NCBI RefSeq assembly: GCF_003217775.1
Contig: NZ_QJVJ01000011.1
Coordinates: 186,001 to 250,000, forward strand
Source: Paenibacillus flagellatus
GTDB taxonomy: Bacteria; Bacillota; Bacilli; Paenibacillales; NBRC-103111
DNA length: 64,000 bases
Reading direction: 5' to 3'
The position numbers and the translations under genes are program-made. This document shows, one piece after another, positions 1-10,393 of this stretch; the stretch's first letter is position 1; every line of letters starts with the position of its first letter. A model generated the notes under the pieces. The model ran no database searches and was not told where the DNA came from. It worked only from the letters and a program-made list of their open reading frames with translations.

Positions 1-1307
1 GGCACGAGCAGGAAGTTCGCGAACCCCGACAGCAGCGAGATGCCGTTGAAGTAGTAGACGGTCACCGGAAACGAGATGAGCTGAGCGACGACCGTCACCG
101 AGATCGCCGAATTGAGCGCCGCGGGACGGACCGGGAGCAGCTTCGAGAACCGGGGGACGCCGAGAATCAAGCCTAGAGTCACGAGGAACGACAGCTGAAA
201 GCTGACGTCGTGCAAGTAATACGGGTCCCACAGCAGCATCAGAACGGCGGCCAGCCCGATGACGTTGAGCGCGTCTTTCCAAATTCCCCTTCTCGCCGCA
301 TACAGCCCGATCATCGCCATCAAGCCGGCGCGGACGGCCGACGGCGAGCCTCCCGACAAGGCGATATAAAACGGCACGAGCGCGAGCGCGACGGTCAGCG
401 TCTTCTCCCGCGTCAGCCCGAACAGCCGAAGCAGCCATAGGCAGCCGGCGACGAACACGGCGACGTGCAGGCCGGATATGGCCAAAATGTGCGTCAGGCC
501 GAGAAGCGAAAACTGCCGGTACAAATCCGGGTCCATGTCGTCGGTCAAGCCGAGCACGAGACTCTTCAAATAGCCGGCGTCCGCCCCTTCCGGGAACAGC
601 CGGTCGAATACGCCGCCGAGACGGCTTCGCAGGTCGTCGTTCCAGCGAAGCGCCCTCTGCGCGGCGGAGGCGCCCGGGGCGTCACCGGCTTGTCCGTCGC
701 TCCCGGCTTCTTCGCCGACCCGTACGGCATCGGTTCCTTTCGCCGACAGCTGCCAATGAATATGGTTGCGGTACAAGTAGAGCCGGTAGTCGAAGCCGCC
801 GAAATTGCGCGCGGCACCGGGCGGCTTCAGCGTCCCCGCAAGCTTGATCGCGTCTCCCCGCCCCCAATGCTTCGCCGCATCCTGCTCCTCCCGCTTCAGC
901 AGGCGGATCGACACCTGCACTCGCTCGTCGATCTCCTCTCCGGCGTCCGTCCCGTTCGTCCGGATGCGGGCCGCCCGCATCGCGAACGCGACCCGATCCC
1001 CGTCCACCGTTACGGCCGAGGCGATCGTCCCGGTCAAGACGGCGTCCCACTGCTCCGTTTCGGCGGAAGGCGGGACGATCGACGAGACGTTGCGGGCGTC
1101 GTAGCCTTGGTAATAAGACGCCGCCGCGACCAGCAGCAGCGCGCAGCCGACCGCCCGGCGGAACGGCACCGCGAGCAAGGCGGCCATCATCGCCAGCGCG
1201 GCGGCGATCGCCGCCATTCTCCACGACAGGACGCCGGCGGGCAGCCGGCTGCCGATCGCGGTCCCCGCCGCCCATGCGACGGCAAGCCACGTCAATGGCC
1301 GATTCAT
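1..1307 (-). CDS. comEC: ComEC/Rec2 competence DNA channel, 3' part cut off by window edge
   Basis: Polytopic inner-membrane protein that carries single-stranded DNA into the cell during transformation. About 435 residues are visible. They include N-terminal membrane segments, a soluble OB-like stretch, and the ComEC competence-domain motif LLGLTHILAISGLHVAVF followed by further hydrophobic helices. The ATG at 1307 begins MNRPLTWLAV. The C-terminal part, where a metallo-beta-lactamase-like domain usually sits, lies outside the window. It is the last gene of the comEA-metY-comEB-comEC series. Its Shine-Dalgarno GGGAGGTG is contained in the 3' arm of the terminator hairpin that ends comEB, 11 bases before the ATG, so its expression may depend on read-through and stem opening. 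Confidence 0.93.
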   Translation of the reverse strand, partial: MNRPLTWLAVAWAAGTAIGSRLPAGVLSWRMAAIAAALAMMAALLAVPFRRAVGCALLLVAAASYYQGYDARNVSSIVPPSAETEQWDAVLTGTIASAVTVDGDRVAFAMRAARIRTNGTDAGEEIDERVQVSIRLLKREEQDAAKHWGRGDAIKLAGTLKPPGAARNFGGFDYRLYLYRNHIHWQLSAKGTDAVRVGEEAGSDGQAGDAPGASAAQRALRWNDDLRSRLGGVFDRLFPEGADAGYLKSLVLGLTDDMDPDLYRQFSLLGLTHILAISGLHVAVFVAGCLWLLRLFGLTREKTLTVALALVPFYIALSGGSPSAVRAGLMAMIGLYAARRGIWKDALNVIGLAAVLMLLWDPYYLHDVSFQLSFLVTLGLILGVPRFSKLLPVRPAALNSAISVTVVAQLISFPVTVYYFNGISLLSGFANFLLV

Positions 1308-1310
1308 AAC

Positions 1311-1349
1311 AAAAAAAGCACCTCCCTTTCGGATCGAAAGGAGGTGCTT
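1311..1349 (-). terminator. Intrinsic terminator after comEB, overlapping the comEC ribosome binding site
   Basis: On the minus strand a 15-bp stem with one bulged G (arms AAGCACCTCCTTTCG and CGAAAGGGAGGTGCTT, 3-base loop) is followed by seven T. The 3' arm carries GGGAGGTG, the only good Shine-Dalgarno for comEC, and the comEC ATG follows 11 bases later. Confidence 0.85.
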
Positions 1350-1371
1350 CCCCGCATTTCTTATCGTCGAA

Positions 1372-1884
1372 TCAATTGGTCACTTCGCCGGCAATGCCCG
1401 CCGGCGCCGTATAGTCCGCCAGCTGGCGGAAGCGGATGCCCCGCGTCGCCATCATCTCCGTCACCTTGTCGCGATCCTTCGGATACGGACGGTGGTAGAC
1501 GATTTCCGCCACGCCGCTGTTGGCGAGCATGTTGGCGCACGTCCAGCACGGCTGGTCGGTCACGTAGACGGTCGAGCCTTCCCGGTCGCGCCGGTCGGTG
1601 AACAGCAGCAAATTTTGCTCCGCATGGATCGTCCGGATGCATCGCTGCTTTTTCACCATCTCCTCGCGGCCGTCGACGTGCTTCACCTCGTACTCCTCGA
1701 CCAGCATGCAGCCGGCTTCGGAGCAGTCGGGAACGCCCATCGGCGCGCCGTTGTAGGCGGAGCCGAGCAGCTTCTTCCCTTGCACGAGGACGGCGCCGAC
1801 GCGCCTGCGCGAGCATTGCGAGCGGGTGGACGCCATGTAGGCGATGTCCATGAAGTACGTGTCCCAATCCTTGCGCATCGTCAT
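1372..1884 (-). CDS. comEB: ComEB, dCMP deaminase-family protein
   Basis: Zinc-dependent cytidine/deoxycytidylate deaminase family, 170 residues. It is expected to deaminate dCMP to dUMP in the cytosol. In Bacillus the homologue lies in the comE operon and has been linked to polar localisation of ComGA. The zinc and catalytic signature is intact: H87-A-E89 and P112-C113-x-x-C116. It lies between metY (16 bases upstream) and comEC, and an intrinsic terminator follows its stop. The start ATG has only a weak Shine-Dalgarno; ATG at 1878 (MRKDW) is an alternative. The family assignment is secure; a role in competence is by context. Confidence 0.93.
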   Translation of the reverse strand: MTMRKDWDTYFMDIAYMASTRSQCSRRRVGAVLVQGKKLLGSAYNGAPMGVPDCSEAGCMLVEEYEVKHVDGREEMVKKQRCIRTIHAEQNLLLFTDRRDREGSTVYVTDQPCWTCANMLANSGVAEIVYHRPYPKDRDKVTEMMATRGIRFRQLADYTAPAGIAGEVTN

Positions 1885-1900
1885 GACCGCACTCGTCCGA

Positions 1901-3238
<1,338 letters not shown>

Positions 3239-3240
3239 TC

Positions 3241-3269
3241 ATTGTCTCATATTTGGTACCAATTGAAAA
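3241..3269 (-). promoter_or_regulatory. Candidate metY promoter with overlapping palindrome
   Basis: On the minus strand a -35-like TTTTCA (3264-3269) and a -10-like GACAAT (3241-3246) are 17 bases apart. The perfect palindrome TTGGTACCAA (3253-3262) lies in the spacer and could be an operator. The match to consensus is moderate. Confidence 0.4.
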
Positions 3270-3296
3270 GATAATGCCGGATCGGGCTCCCGGCCG

Positions 3297-3857
3297 CTAG
3301 CGGGAAACCGCTCCCGCCGTGACGAGCTCCTTCAGCGACTCGAACGTTTTGTCTCCGATGCCTTTGACGTTTTTCAGCTCCTCGACGGACCGGAACGGGC
3401 CGTGCCGCTCCCGGTGCTCGACGATCGCCTTCGCTTTGGCCGGGCCGATGCCCGGCAGTCCGTCCAGCTCGTCGGCTCCCGCCCGGTTAATATCGATCGC
3501 GCCGGCGGGGGCGGCCGCCGGTTCGGGCGAAGCCGGGGAGGCGCTCGGACCGGACGGCGACGGCGGCTCCCGGGACGTTTTTCCGCCGGCTTCGTTCGTC
3601 GCGGCGCCGCTCGCCCCGTCCTTCCTCTCCTTGCCGGACGCGGTCGGCGCCGCCGGCTTCTCCTCCTCCGCACCGTCGTGCGAAGCGAACAGCGCCGACA
3701 GTTCCTCGTTCCGCACCGTCCAGCCCGTTCCGATCGGGCCGGCGTCGGTCGCGAACGACCGCGCGGCCCACAGCATCAAAGCGAGCGCAGTCCAGCAGGC
3801 GACCGCCATCCAAACGATCGCGGCCGTTCGTCCGGCCCGTCCATCCGTCGCTTTCAT
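3297..3857 (-). CDS. comEA: ComEA-like competence DNA receptor, short form without SLBB domain
   Basis: Membrane-anchored DNA-binding protein that hands transforming DNA to ComEC. An N-terminal transmembrane helix (about 12-33) is followed by a Pro/Ser/Ala/Glu-rich linker (about 60-118) and a C-terminal double helix-hairpin-helix module (about 121-180, with LPGIGPAKAKAI and VKGIGDKTF). The linker stands where Bacillus subtilis ComEA has an SLBB-type domain with a VxGxVxxPG motif; I see no such motif. At 186 residues the protein is slightly shorter than usual. It is divergent from comER and first in the comE series. Confidence 0.9.
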   Translation of the reverse strand: MKATDGRAGRTAAIVWMAVACWTALALMLWAARSFATDAGPIGTGWTVRNEELSALFASHDGAEEEKPAAPTASGKERKDGASGAATNEAGGKTSREPPSPSGPSASPASPEPAAAPAGAIDINRAGADELDGLPGIGPAKAKAIVEHRERHGPFRSVEELKNVKGIGDKTFESLKELVTAGAVSR

Positions 3858-3979
3858 CGTTCAAGCCCCTTCCACAATTTGTTAACCACAAGCATATGGC
3901 CGCCGCCGGGCGCATACAAATAATTGAATCGTTGCGGGCGTTCGCGATTACCGTTTACTTCTCCGGGAGGGATTGCGCC

Positions 3980-4813
3980 ATGAAGGTTGGTTTTATCGGT
4001 ACGGGCAGCATGGGCACCGTGCTCATCGAATCGTTCATACGCTCCGGGGCGCTTCAGCCGTCGTCCGTCGTCGCGAGCAACCGGTCGCAGGACAAAGCGG
4101 ACCGGCTCGCCGAGCGTTATCCGGGTTTGACGGCGGCCCGCTCGAACCGGCAAGTCGTCTCGTCTTGCGGAACCGTCTTTCTGTGCGTCCGTCCGCTCTC
4201 GTTCAAAGCGGTCGTCGACGAGATCAAGCCGTACGTGTCGCCGGACCAGACGATCGTCTCGATTACGAGCCCGGTGCTGCTCAAGCATCTCGAATCGGCA
4301 TTGCCGTGCAAAATCGCCAAAGTCATTCCGAGCATTACGAACAACGTGCTGAGCGGAGCGGTGCTGTGCATTTTCGGCGATCGGATGACCGAGGACGACC
4401 GGCATTCGCTCGAATGGATGCTCGGCATGATCGGCAAGCCGATCCGCGTGTCGGAGCGCCATACGCGCGTCACGTCGGACATTTCCAGCTGCGGTCCGGC
4501 GTTCCTCGCCTATTTCGTGCAAAAGCTCGTCGACGCCGCGGTCGAAGTCGCCGGCATTCCTCACGACGAAGCGACGAGGCTCGCCTCCGAGATGGTGCTC
4601 GGCACCGGCAAGCTGCTGAACGAAGGCGGCTTCACCCCCGAATCGCTGCGGCGGCGCGTCGCCGTGCCCGGCGGCATCATCGAAGCCGGCCTCGAGCTGA
4701 TGGAGCGCGAGCTCGATACGACGTTCGTCCGGCTCATCCAAGCGACCCACGCCAAATACGACGAAGACGTCGAGAAGGTGGACCACCTGTTCTACGGCAC
4801 GATCGTAGAATAA
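3980..4813 (+). CDS. comER: ComER, pyrroline-5-carboxylate reductase-family protein
   Basis: 277 residues. The N-terminal Rossmann motif VGFIGTGSMG (3-12) and the C-terminal P5CR dimerisation region (SSCGPAFLAYFVQKL, then ATRLASEMVLGTGKLL) are present. Bacillus comER is transcribed opposite to comEA, as here, and has been tied to sporulation or biofilm entry rather than proline synthesis. The start is placed at 3980 (MKVGFIG), preceded by GGGAGGG; an upstream in-frame ATG at 3896 would add 28 residues with no family support. True proline biosynthetic activity cannot be judged from sequence alone. Confidence 0.9.
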   Translation: MKVGFIGTGSMGTVLIESFIRSGALQPSSVVASNRSQDKADRLAERYPGLTAARSNRQVVSSCGTVFLCVRPLSFKAVVDEIKPYVSPDQTIVSITSPVLLKHLESALPCKIAKVIPSITNNVLSGAVLCIFGDRMTEDDRHSLEWMLGMIGKPIRVSERHTRVTSDISSCGPAFLAYFVQKLVDAAVEVAGIPHDEATRLASEMVLGTGKLLNEGGFTPESLRRRVAVPGGIIEAGLELMERELDTTFVRLIQATHAKYDEDVEKVDHLFYGTIVE

Positions 4814-4874
4814 ACGGCCGGCCCTGCGCCCGCGGAACTGCTTGTTCCTGGGCGAGGCCGGCCGTTCGTTTTCG
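4814..4874 (+). terminator. Terminator between comER and leuS
   Basis: A long stem with arms AACGGCCGGCC and GGCCGGCCGTT and inner CGCCC/GGGCG pairing is followed by TCGTTTTCG. It starts at the comER stop codon. It probably serves comER and may also act on leuS from the other side. Confidence 0.7.
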
Positions 4875-4899
4875 TATCGGCGGTCCGTCCGCTATGAAG

Positions 4900-7353
4900 T
4901 TACCCGACTACGATGTTGACGAGCTTGCCTTTCACGGCAATCACCTTGCGCACCGTCTTGCCGTTCATCGCTTCCTTCACCTTGTCGAGGCCGAGGGCGA
5001 GCTCCTGCATCGCCGCCTCGTCCGTATCGCTGGCGATTTTGACGCGGTCGGCGATTTTGCCGTTCACCTGCACGACGATTTCGACCTCGTCGTCGACCGT
5101 CAGCGCCTCGTCGTACGTCGGCCAAGCGGCGTACGTAATCGACTCGGCGTGGCCGAGCTTCTCCCACAGCTCCTCCGCGATGTGCGGAGCGATCGGCGAC
5201 AGCATCTGGACGAAATGGTTGGCCGCTTCGACCGGCACGGCGTCCGCCTTATACGCCTCGTTGACGAAAATCATCAATTGGCTGATCGCGGTGTTGAAGC
5301 GGAGCGCCTCGAAATCCTCCGTCACCTTCTTGATCGTCCGGTGCCACGTCCGCTTGAACGATTCGCTCGCTTCTCCGCCGATTTTCGGCTGGAGCGAGCC
5401 GTCCTCGTTCACGAACAGCCTCCAAATCCGGTTCAGGAATCGGTACGATCCTTCGACCCCGTTCGTATTCCACGGCTTCGTCGCCTCGAGCGGCCCCATG
5501 AACATTTCGTACAAGCGCAGCGTGTCCGCCCCGTATTGGCCGACGATGTCGTCCGGATTGACGACGTTGCCGCGCGACTTGCTCATCTTCTCCATATTCT
5601 CGCCGAGAATCATCCCTTGGTTGACGAGCTTGTGGAACGGCTCCTTCGTCGAGACGTAGCCGAGATCGTACAGCACCTTATGCCAAAACCGCGCGTACAG
5701 CAGGTGGAGAACCGCATGCTCCGCGCCGCCGATGTACAGGTCGACCGGCAGCCACTTCTCCTGCAGCTCCGGCGAGCACAGCTGCTTGTCGTTGCGCGGA
5801 TCGATGAAGCGCAAGTAATACCAACAGCTTCCCGCCCATTGCGGCATCGTGTTCGTCTCGCGCTTCGCCGGCTTGCCCGTCTCCGGGTCGACCGTGTTGA
5901 CCCACTCGGTTACGTTCGCGAGCGGCGACTCGCCCGTCCCCGACGGACGGATCTCGTCGACTTCCGGCAGCAGCAGCGGCAGCTGGTCTTCCGGCACCGG
6001 CTTCATCGTGCCGTCCTCGAGGTGGAGAATCGGAATCGGCTCGCCCCAGTACCGCTGGCGGCTGAACAGCCAGTCGCGCAGCCGGTACGTCACTTTGCCC
6101 TGGCCTTTGCCGTTCGCTTCGAGCCAATCGATCATCTTGGCGATCGCCTGCTCGTTGTTCAAGCCGTCGAGGAAGCCGGAGTTGACGTGCGCCCCGTCGC
6201 CGGCGTACGCTTCCTTCGCCAAGTCTCCGCCCTGCACGACCTCGATAATCGGCAGATCGTACTGCTTCGCGAATTCCCAGTCGCGCTGGTCGTGGCCCGG
6301 CACCGCCATAATCGCGCCCGTCCCGTAGCCGCCGAGCACGTAGTCGGCGATCCAGATCGGCGTCTTCGCGCCGTTGACCGGGTTGATCGCGTACGCGCCC
6401 GTGAATACGCCGGTTTTCTCCTTCGCCAGATCGGTGCGCTCGAGATCGCTCTTCGTCGCCGCCTTCTCCTGGTACGCCTTCACGGCCGCCGCTTGCTCCG
6501 CCGATGCGATTTTCGCGACGAGCTCATGCTCCGGCGCGAGCACGCAGTACGTGGCGCCGAACAGCGTATCCGGACGCGTCGTGAACACGGTCAGCTTGTC
6601 GCCGGCGTGCCCTTCGATGTCGAAGACGACCTCGGCTCCCTTCGACTTGCCGATCCAGTTGCGCTGCATATCCTTGATGCTTTCCGACCAGTCGAGCTCC
6701 TCGAGGTCCTCGAGCAGCCGCTCGGCGTACTCGGTAATTTTGAGCACCCATTGGCGCATCGGCTTGCGGATGACCGGATGGCCGCCGCGCTCGCTCTTGC
6801 CGTCGATGACTTCTTCGTTGGCCAGCACGGTGCCGAGCGCCGGACACCAGTTCACGGGCACTTCCGCCACGTAGGCGAGCCCTTTCTTATAAAGCTGGAT
6901 AAAAATCCATTGCGTCCATTTGTAGTATTCCGGGTCGGTCGTGCTGATCTCGCGGTCCCAATCGTACGAAAAGCCGAGCGATTTGATCTGGCGCCGGAAA
7001 TTGTCGATGTTGACGAACGTGATGTCCCGGGGATGCTTGCCGGTGTCGAGCGCGTGCTGCTCGGCGGGCAGGCCGAACGCGTCCCATCCCATCGGGTGAA
7101 GCACGTTGTAGCCGCGCATCCGCTTGTAGCGGGAGACGATGTCCGTCGCCGTATAGCCTTCCGGATGGCCGACGTGCAGCCCCGCCCCGGACGGATACGG
7201 GAACATGTCGAGCGCGTAAAACTTCGGCTTCGACGAATCGTCGAGCACCTTGAACGTTTTGTTGCGGTCCCAATATTGCTGCCATTTCGGCTCGATCGCC
7301 AGCGGATTGTATCCTTGCGGCTCCTTGCCCGTCTCTCTCTGCTCCTGCGTCAT
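4900..7353 (-). CDS. leuS: Leucyl-tRNA synthetase
   Basis: Class Ia aminoacyl-tRNA synthetase charging tRNA-Leu, 817 residues. The HIGH motif appears as HVGH near residue 60 within [16 protein letters not shown], and the KMSKS loop as EKMSKSRGN near residue 590. The CP1 editing domain ([12 protein letters not shown]) and C-terminal anticodon-binding region are complete. The start at 7353 (MTQEQRE) is chosen because GGGAGG lies eight bases upstream; the ATG at 7359 is too close to it. Transcribed from a near-consensus promoter through a T-box leader, so it should be induced when uncharged tRNA-Leu accumulates. Confidence 0.98.
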   Translation of the reverse strand: MTQEQRETGKEPQGYNPLAIEPKWQQYWDRNKTFKVLDDSSKPKFYALDMFPYPSGAGLHVGHPEGYTATDIVSRYKRMRGYNVLHPMGWDAFGLPAEQHALDTGKHPRDITFVNIDNFRRQIKSLGFSYDWDREISTTDPEYYKWTQWIFIQLYKKGLAYVAEVPVNWCPALGTVLANEEVIDGKSERGGHPVIRKPMRQWVLKITEYAERLLEDLEELDWSESIKDMQRNWIGKSKGAEVVFDIEGHAGDKLTVFTTRPDTLFGATYCVLAPEHELVAKIASAEQAAAVKAYQEKAATKSDLERTDLAKEKTGVFTGAYAINPVNGAKTPIWIADYVLGGYGTGAIMAVPGHDQRDWEFAKQYDLPIIEVVQGGDLAKEAYAGDGAHVNSGFLDGLNNEQAIAKMIDWLEANGKGQGKVTYRLRDWLFSRQRYWGEPIPILHLEDGTMKPVPEDQLPLLLPEVDEIRPSGTGESPLANVTEWVNTVDPETGKPAKRETNTMPQWAGSCWYYLRFIDPRNDKQLCSPELQEKWLPVDLYIGGAEHAVLHLLYARFWHKVLYDLGYVSTKEPFHKLVNQGMILGENMEKMSKSRGNVVNPDDIVGQYGADTLRLYEMFMGPLEATKPWNTNGVEGSYRFLNRIWRLFVNEDGSLQPKIGGEASESFKRTWHRTIKKVTEDFEALRFNTAISQLMIFVNEAYKADAVPVEAANHFVQMLSPIAPHIAEELWEKLGHAESITYAAWPTYDEALTVDDEVEIVVQVNGKIADRVKIASDTDEAAMQELALGLDKVKEAMNGKTVRKVIAVKGKLVNIVVG

Positions 7354-7404
7354 CGTCATATCCTCCCTAACTGTCCCGCAAAATGTTCAACCCTGTTCAA
7401 ACCA

Positions 7405-7690
7405 AAAAACCTCCCGTCGCTAGCGCTAACGCTAGGGACGAGAGGTTCGAATTCCCGTGGTACCACCCTAGTTGGCATCGGCCGTACTTCGACCTCCGCC
7501 CACTTTAGCCCCTTAACGCGGGGACCGACGTTCCGGCTTGCCGCGACGCTGGATGCGTCGGCGCTCGATCGCGCGCTGCGGGTTATGCCGAAGGCTCCAA
7601 GGCGAGTTCGCTTGATCCGTCCGTCGGCTCGCACCTGCCGCCGACTCTCTGGGGTGACGAATGATCGAAGCTACTGTTCCTTTTCCGTGC
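7405..7690 (-). promoter_or_regulatory. T-box leader (leucine) of leuS
   Basis: On the minus strand the leader has a stem I region containing the specifier context GAACTCGCC, with the Leu codon CTC at 7604-7606. The canonical T-box AGGGTGGTACCACGGGA lies at 7453-7469. A terminator stem (CCTCTCGTC ... GACGGGAGG, followed by TTTTTT) lies at about 7408-7444. The conserved T-box and CTC specifier agree with the leucine enzyme downstream. Extents are approximate. Confidence 0.93.
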
Positions 7691-7717
7691 CTTTTGTCGA
7701 TATGGATGTTTCAAGTT

Positions 7718-7747
7718 ATTATAAAAGCAAAAAGTCGGGAATGTCAA
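7718..7747 (-). promoter_or_regulatory. leuS promoter
   Basis: On the minus strand perfect TTGACA (7742-7747) and TATAAT (7718-7723) boxes are separated by 18 bases, just upstream of the T-box stem I. This is a strong sigma-A promoter. Confidence 0.85.
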
Positions 7748-7769
7748 GCGAGGCGGGGCCGCGCGCCGA

Positions 7770-8897
7770 TTACCACGGCACGCCGCCGTCGTCTCCCCCT
7801 CCGCCCGAGGAAGGCCCGTACGGCTCCGGCGCGGGAGCCGGCTTCTCGATCAGCTTGCGGGCGACGTCCTCGAACGACTCCGGGTGGAGCAGCTCAACCG
7901 GCGAAAATCCTTTTTCGAACTGAAACGATTGGCCCTCGATCAGCAGCACGTACCGGCCGTTCAGGCTGGCCACATGGACGGACTCGCCGTAATCGGCGAG
8001 AAGCGCCTTCACCGTCACGCCGTCGAGCTTGAACTTGAGCTCCACCTCGGGCTGGTGCTCGACGATGCGCATCGCGGCCGCCGCCACCTGCTCGTGGCTC
8101 CACTTCTGCTGCAGCTCCCGCTGCTCGCTCGCCGCCCACAGCTCCATCTCCTCCGCCTCGCGCTGGCGCCCCTCCTGCTCCTCCGGCTGGCCCTGCCATT
8201 TCTCCTCCATATATTCCTGGACGATGTCCATCACTTGATGGGTGATCAGCTCGGGCACCGACGGCTCGTAGGAGACGAACTTCAGGAAATCCTCGAAGTA
8301 GCGGGCGTGCGACGATTGATGAAGCTTCAGCTCCCATTCCTCGAGCATGCCTTCCTCCGGCATGTGCGGGTATTGAATCGACTTTATGTTTTTCGCGCTG
8401 ATCGCCATTTCGACGTGCTGCACCAAGCTTTTCTCGTCCGCGATCGTGGCGATTTTCGGCTCGAAGTCGCATTTCATGACGAACAGAAGCGGGTCGTCGA
8501 ACCATTTCGACAGCTTCGCCCGCGCCACGATCAAGGCGCCGCCGCGAACGGAGCTCGTATCCATGTAGGCGCGGACGAGCTCGTCGGCGGCGTACAAAAA
8601 CTGCTGCGCGTCCTCCGCGAACCGGATGCGCTGAAACAGCGCGTAGTTCGGGTTGCCGCCCAGCTCGAAGCCCGGCTCGACGATGAATCGTCCGATCTTC
8701 GTCGGCGACTGCTCGGTGCTCGGATTTTTTTCCGCCTTCCGCTTGCAGATGCGGGCGAATTCGCCGTCGAGAAACTTCTTGATCTCGCTCGTCTCGTACG
8801 ACTCGCGGTCGAGCGTCTGGTAATGCTTGAACGTTTTGGACGATTGGCCGTCCGTTTGGATGACGAAAAACGATAAATGCTGAACGAAGAAGTCCAT
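7770..8897 (-). CDS. DUF3900-type conserved Bacillales protein, function unknown
   Basis: 375 residues, no signal peptide or membrane helix. The N-terminal half (MDFFVQHLSFFVIQ, then DTSSVRGGALIVARAKLSKW and DPLLFVMKCDFEPK) and HQSSHARYFEDFLKFV match what I recall of the DUF3900 family, which is restricted to Bacillales. The region about 225-265 is Glu/Gln-rich and probably a coiled coil. The tail is Pro/Gly/Asp-rich, ending GGGGDDGGVPW. The DxSxxRGG and MKCDFEPK segments faintly recall nucleoid-associated NdpA/YejK-type proteins, but I do not assign a function. Monocistronic between leuS and fabF. Confidence 0.75.
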   Translation of the reverse strand: MDFFVQHLSFFVIQTDGQSSKTFKHYQTLDRESYETSEIKKFLDGEFARICKRKAEKNPSTEQSPTKIGRFIVEPGFELGGNPNYALFQRIRFAEDAQQFLYAADELVRAYMDTSSVRGGALIVARAKLSKWFDDPLLFVMKCDFEPKIATIADEKSLVQHVEMAISAKNIKSIQYPHMPEEGMLEEWELKLHQSSHARYFEDFLKFVSYEPSVPELITHQVMDIVQEYMEEKWQGQPEEQEGRQREAEEMELWAASEQRELQQKWSHEQVAAAAMRIVEHQPEVELKFKLDGVTVKALLADYGESVHVASLNGRYVLLIEGQSFQFEKGFSPVELLHPESFEDVARKLIEKPAPAPEPYGPSSGGGGDDGGVPW

Positions 8898-9013
8898 GGC
8901 TGCCGTAACGCTCCTTCTTAGGTTCGAAAAAAAGCCCAGACTTCTACTTTAACAAAAATGCGGTCTTCGTCAATATGCCGGATGTTTCCGTGTACGGCCG
9001 ACCCGCTCCGGAA

Positions 9014-9038
9014 GACCGGCCGGACCCGCCGGCCGGTC
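9014..9038 (-). terminator. GC-rich hairpin downstream of fabF
   Basis: Perfect 10-bp stem GACCGGCCGG/CCGGCCGGTC with a 5-base loop, 37 bases past the fabF stop codon. There is no T-run, so terminator activity is uncertain. Confidence 0.4.
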
Positions 9039-9074
9039 GCGGGCGGTCGGATCGGTCGCTGGGCGGCGATGCGG

Positions 9075-10322
9075 TTAAGCCTCGTACCGCTTCAACACGA
9101 TGACCGCGTTATGCCCGCCGAAGCCGAACGCGTTGGACAGCCCGACCCGCACGTCGGCGCGGCGCGCCCGTCCCGGCACGTAGTCGAGATCGCATTCCGG
9201 ATCGGGGAATTCGAGGTTGATCGTCGGCGGGACGATTCCGTCCTCGATCGTCTTCACGAGCGCGACGGCCTCGATGCCGCCGGCCGCGCCGAGCGTATGC
9301 CCGGTCACCGACTTGTTGGCGCTGATCGGGACGTCGTACGCCCGGGCACCGAGCAGCCGCTTGATCGCTTTCGTCTCGGAGACGTCGCCGAGCTTCGTCC
9401 CGGTGGCGTGCGCGTTGATCGCGTCGACGCTTTCCGGCGGCAGGCCGGCGTCCGCCAGCGCCTCGCGCATCGCCCGGTACGCGCCGTCCCCTTCCGGGTC
9501 GGTCGCGACCATATGGTACGCGTCGGCGCTAGCGCCGTAGCCGGCGATCTCGGCGCGGATGCGCGCCCCGCGCCGGAGCGCGTGCTCGAGCGACTCGAGC
9601 ACGACGACGCCGGCGCCTTCGGCGGCGACGAACCCGTCGCGCTCGGCGTCGAACGGGCGGCTCGCCCGCTCGGGCTCGTCGTTGCGCGTCGACATCGCCG
9701 TCGCGTTGCCGAAGCCGGCGAACGCCAGGTCGGCGATCGTCGCCTCCGAGCCGCCCGCCACGACCGCGTCCGCGCCGCCGCGCTGGATCAGCTTGAACGC
9801 CTCGCCGATCGCATTGTTGCCCGTCGCGCAGGCGGTGACCGGCGCGAGCAGCGGGCCCTTCAGCCCGTACAGGATGCTGACCTGCGCCGCCGCCATGTTG
9901 GCGATCATCATCGGCACGACCGTCGGGCTGACGCGCCCCGGGCCGCGCGAAAGCAGCGTCCGGTAATTGTCGAGCAGCGTATGAATGCCGCCGATGCCGG
10001 AGCCGATGTAGACGCCGATCCGATCGCGGTCCGCGCTGTCGGGATCGAGCGCCGCGTCGTCCAGCGCCTGCTTCGCCGCGGCCACCGCGAACTGGGTATA
10101 CCGGTCCATCCGGCGCACCTCCTTGCCCCCGATCGTCGACTCGGCGTCGAAGTTCCGGACGACGCCGCCGATTCTCGTCTTATAGCCGGAGACGTCGAAC
10201 GTATCGACGGCCGAGACGCCCGAACGTCCGGCGGTCAACGCTTCCCAAAACGTCGCGACGCTTTGGCCGATCGGCGAAACGACGCCCATTCCCGTTATGA
10301 CTACCCGCTGCTGCTGTACCAT
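9075..10322 (-). CDS. fabF: Beta-ketoacyl-ACP synthase II
   Basis: Condensing enzyme of type II fatty-acid synthesis, 415 residues. The Cys-His-His triad is intact: C165 in TACATGNN, His in NAHATGTKLGD and His in SVTGHTLGAAG. The start at 10322 (MVQQQRVVITG) is preceded by GGGAGGA eight bases upstream; the ATG at 10328 is too close to it. It stands alone, not beside acpP or fabH, and is divergent from a MmyB-type regulator with shared operator-like repeats between them. It may therefore be an accessory or specially regulated copy; whether another fabF exists cannot be seen here. Confidence 0.93.
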   Translation of the reverse strand: MVQQQRVVITGMGVVSPIGQSVATFWEALTAGRSGVSAVDTFDVSGYKTRIGGVVRNFDAESTIGGKEVRRMDRYTQFAVAAAKQALDDAALDPDSADRDRIGVYIGSGIGGIHTLLDNYRTLLSRGPGRVSPTVVPMMIANMAAAQVSILYGLKGPLLAPVTACATGNNAIGEAFKLIQRGGADAVVAGGSEATIADLAFAGFGNATAMSTRNDEPERASRPFDAERDGFVAAEGAGVVVLESLEHALRRGARIRAEIAGYGASADAYHMVATDPEGDGAYRAMREALADAGLPPESVDAINAHATGTKLGDVSETKAIKRLLGARAYDVPISANKSVTGHTLGAAGGIEAVALVKTIEDGIVPPTINLEFPDPECDLDYVPGRARRADVRVGLSNAFGFGGHNAVIVLKRYEA

Positions 10323-10393
10323 GCTCATTTCCTCCCTCGCCGCCGGGCTTCGCTGCACGCACCGGCCTTCGTTGCTCCTAGCATGTCACAAGT

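Noticed and set aside
7356-7634. A 92-codon minus-strand frame upstream of leuS
   Set aside because: It lies entirely within the T-box leader, including the terminator stem.
3973-7923. A 1316-codon plus-strand open frame antisense to leuS and the T-box region
   Set aside because: It is Arg/Asp/Val/His-rich, spans well-supported leuS on the other strand, and continues through the T-box leader; it is a GC-bias shadow.
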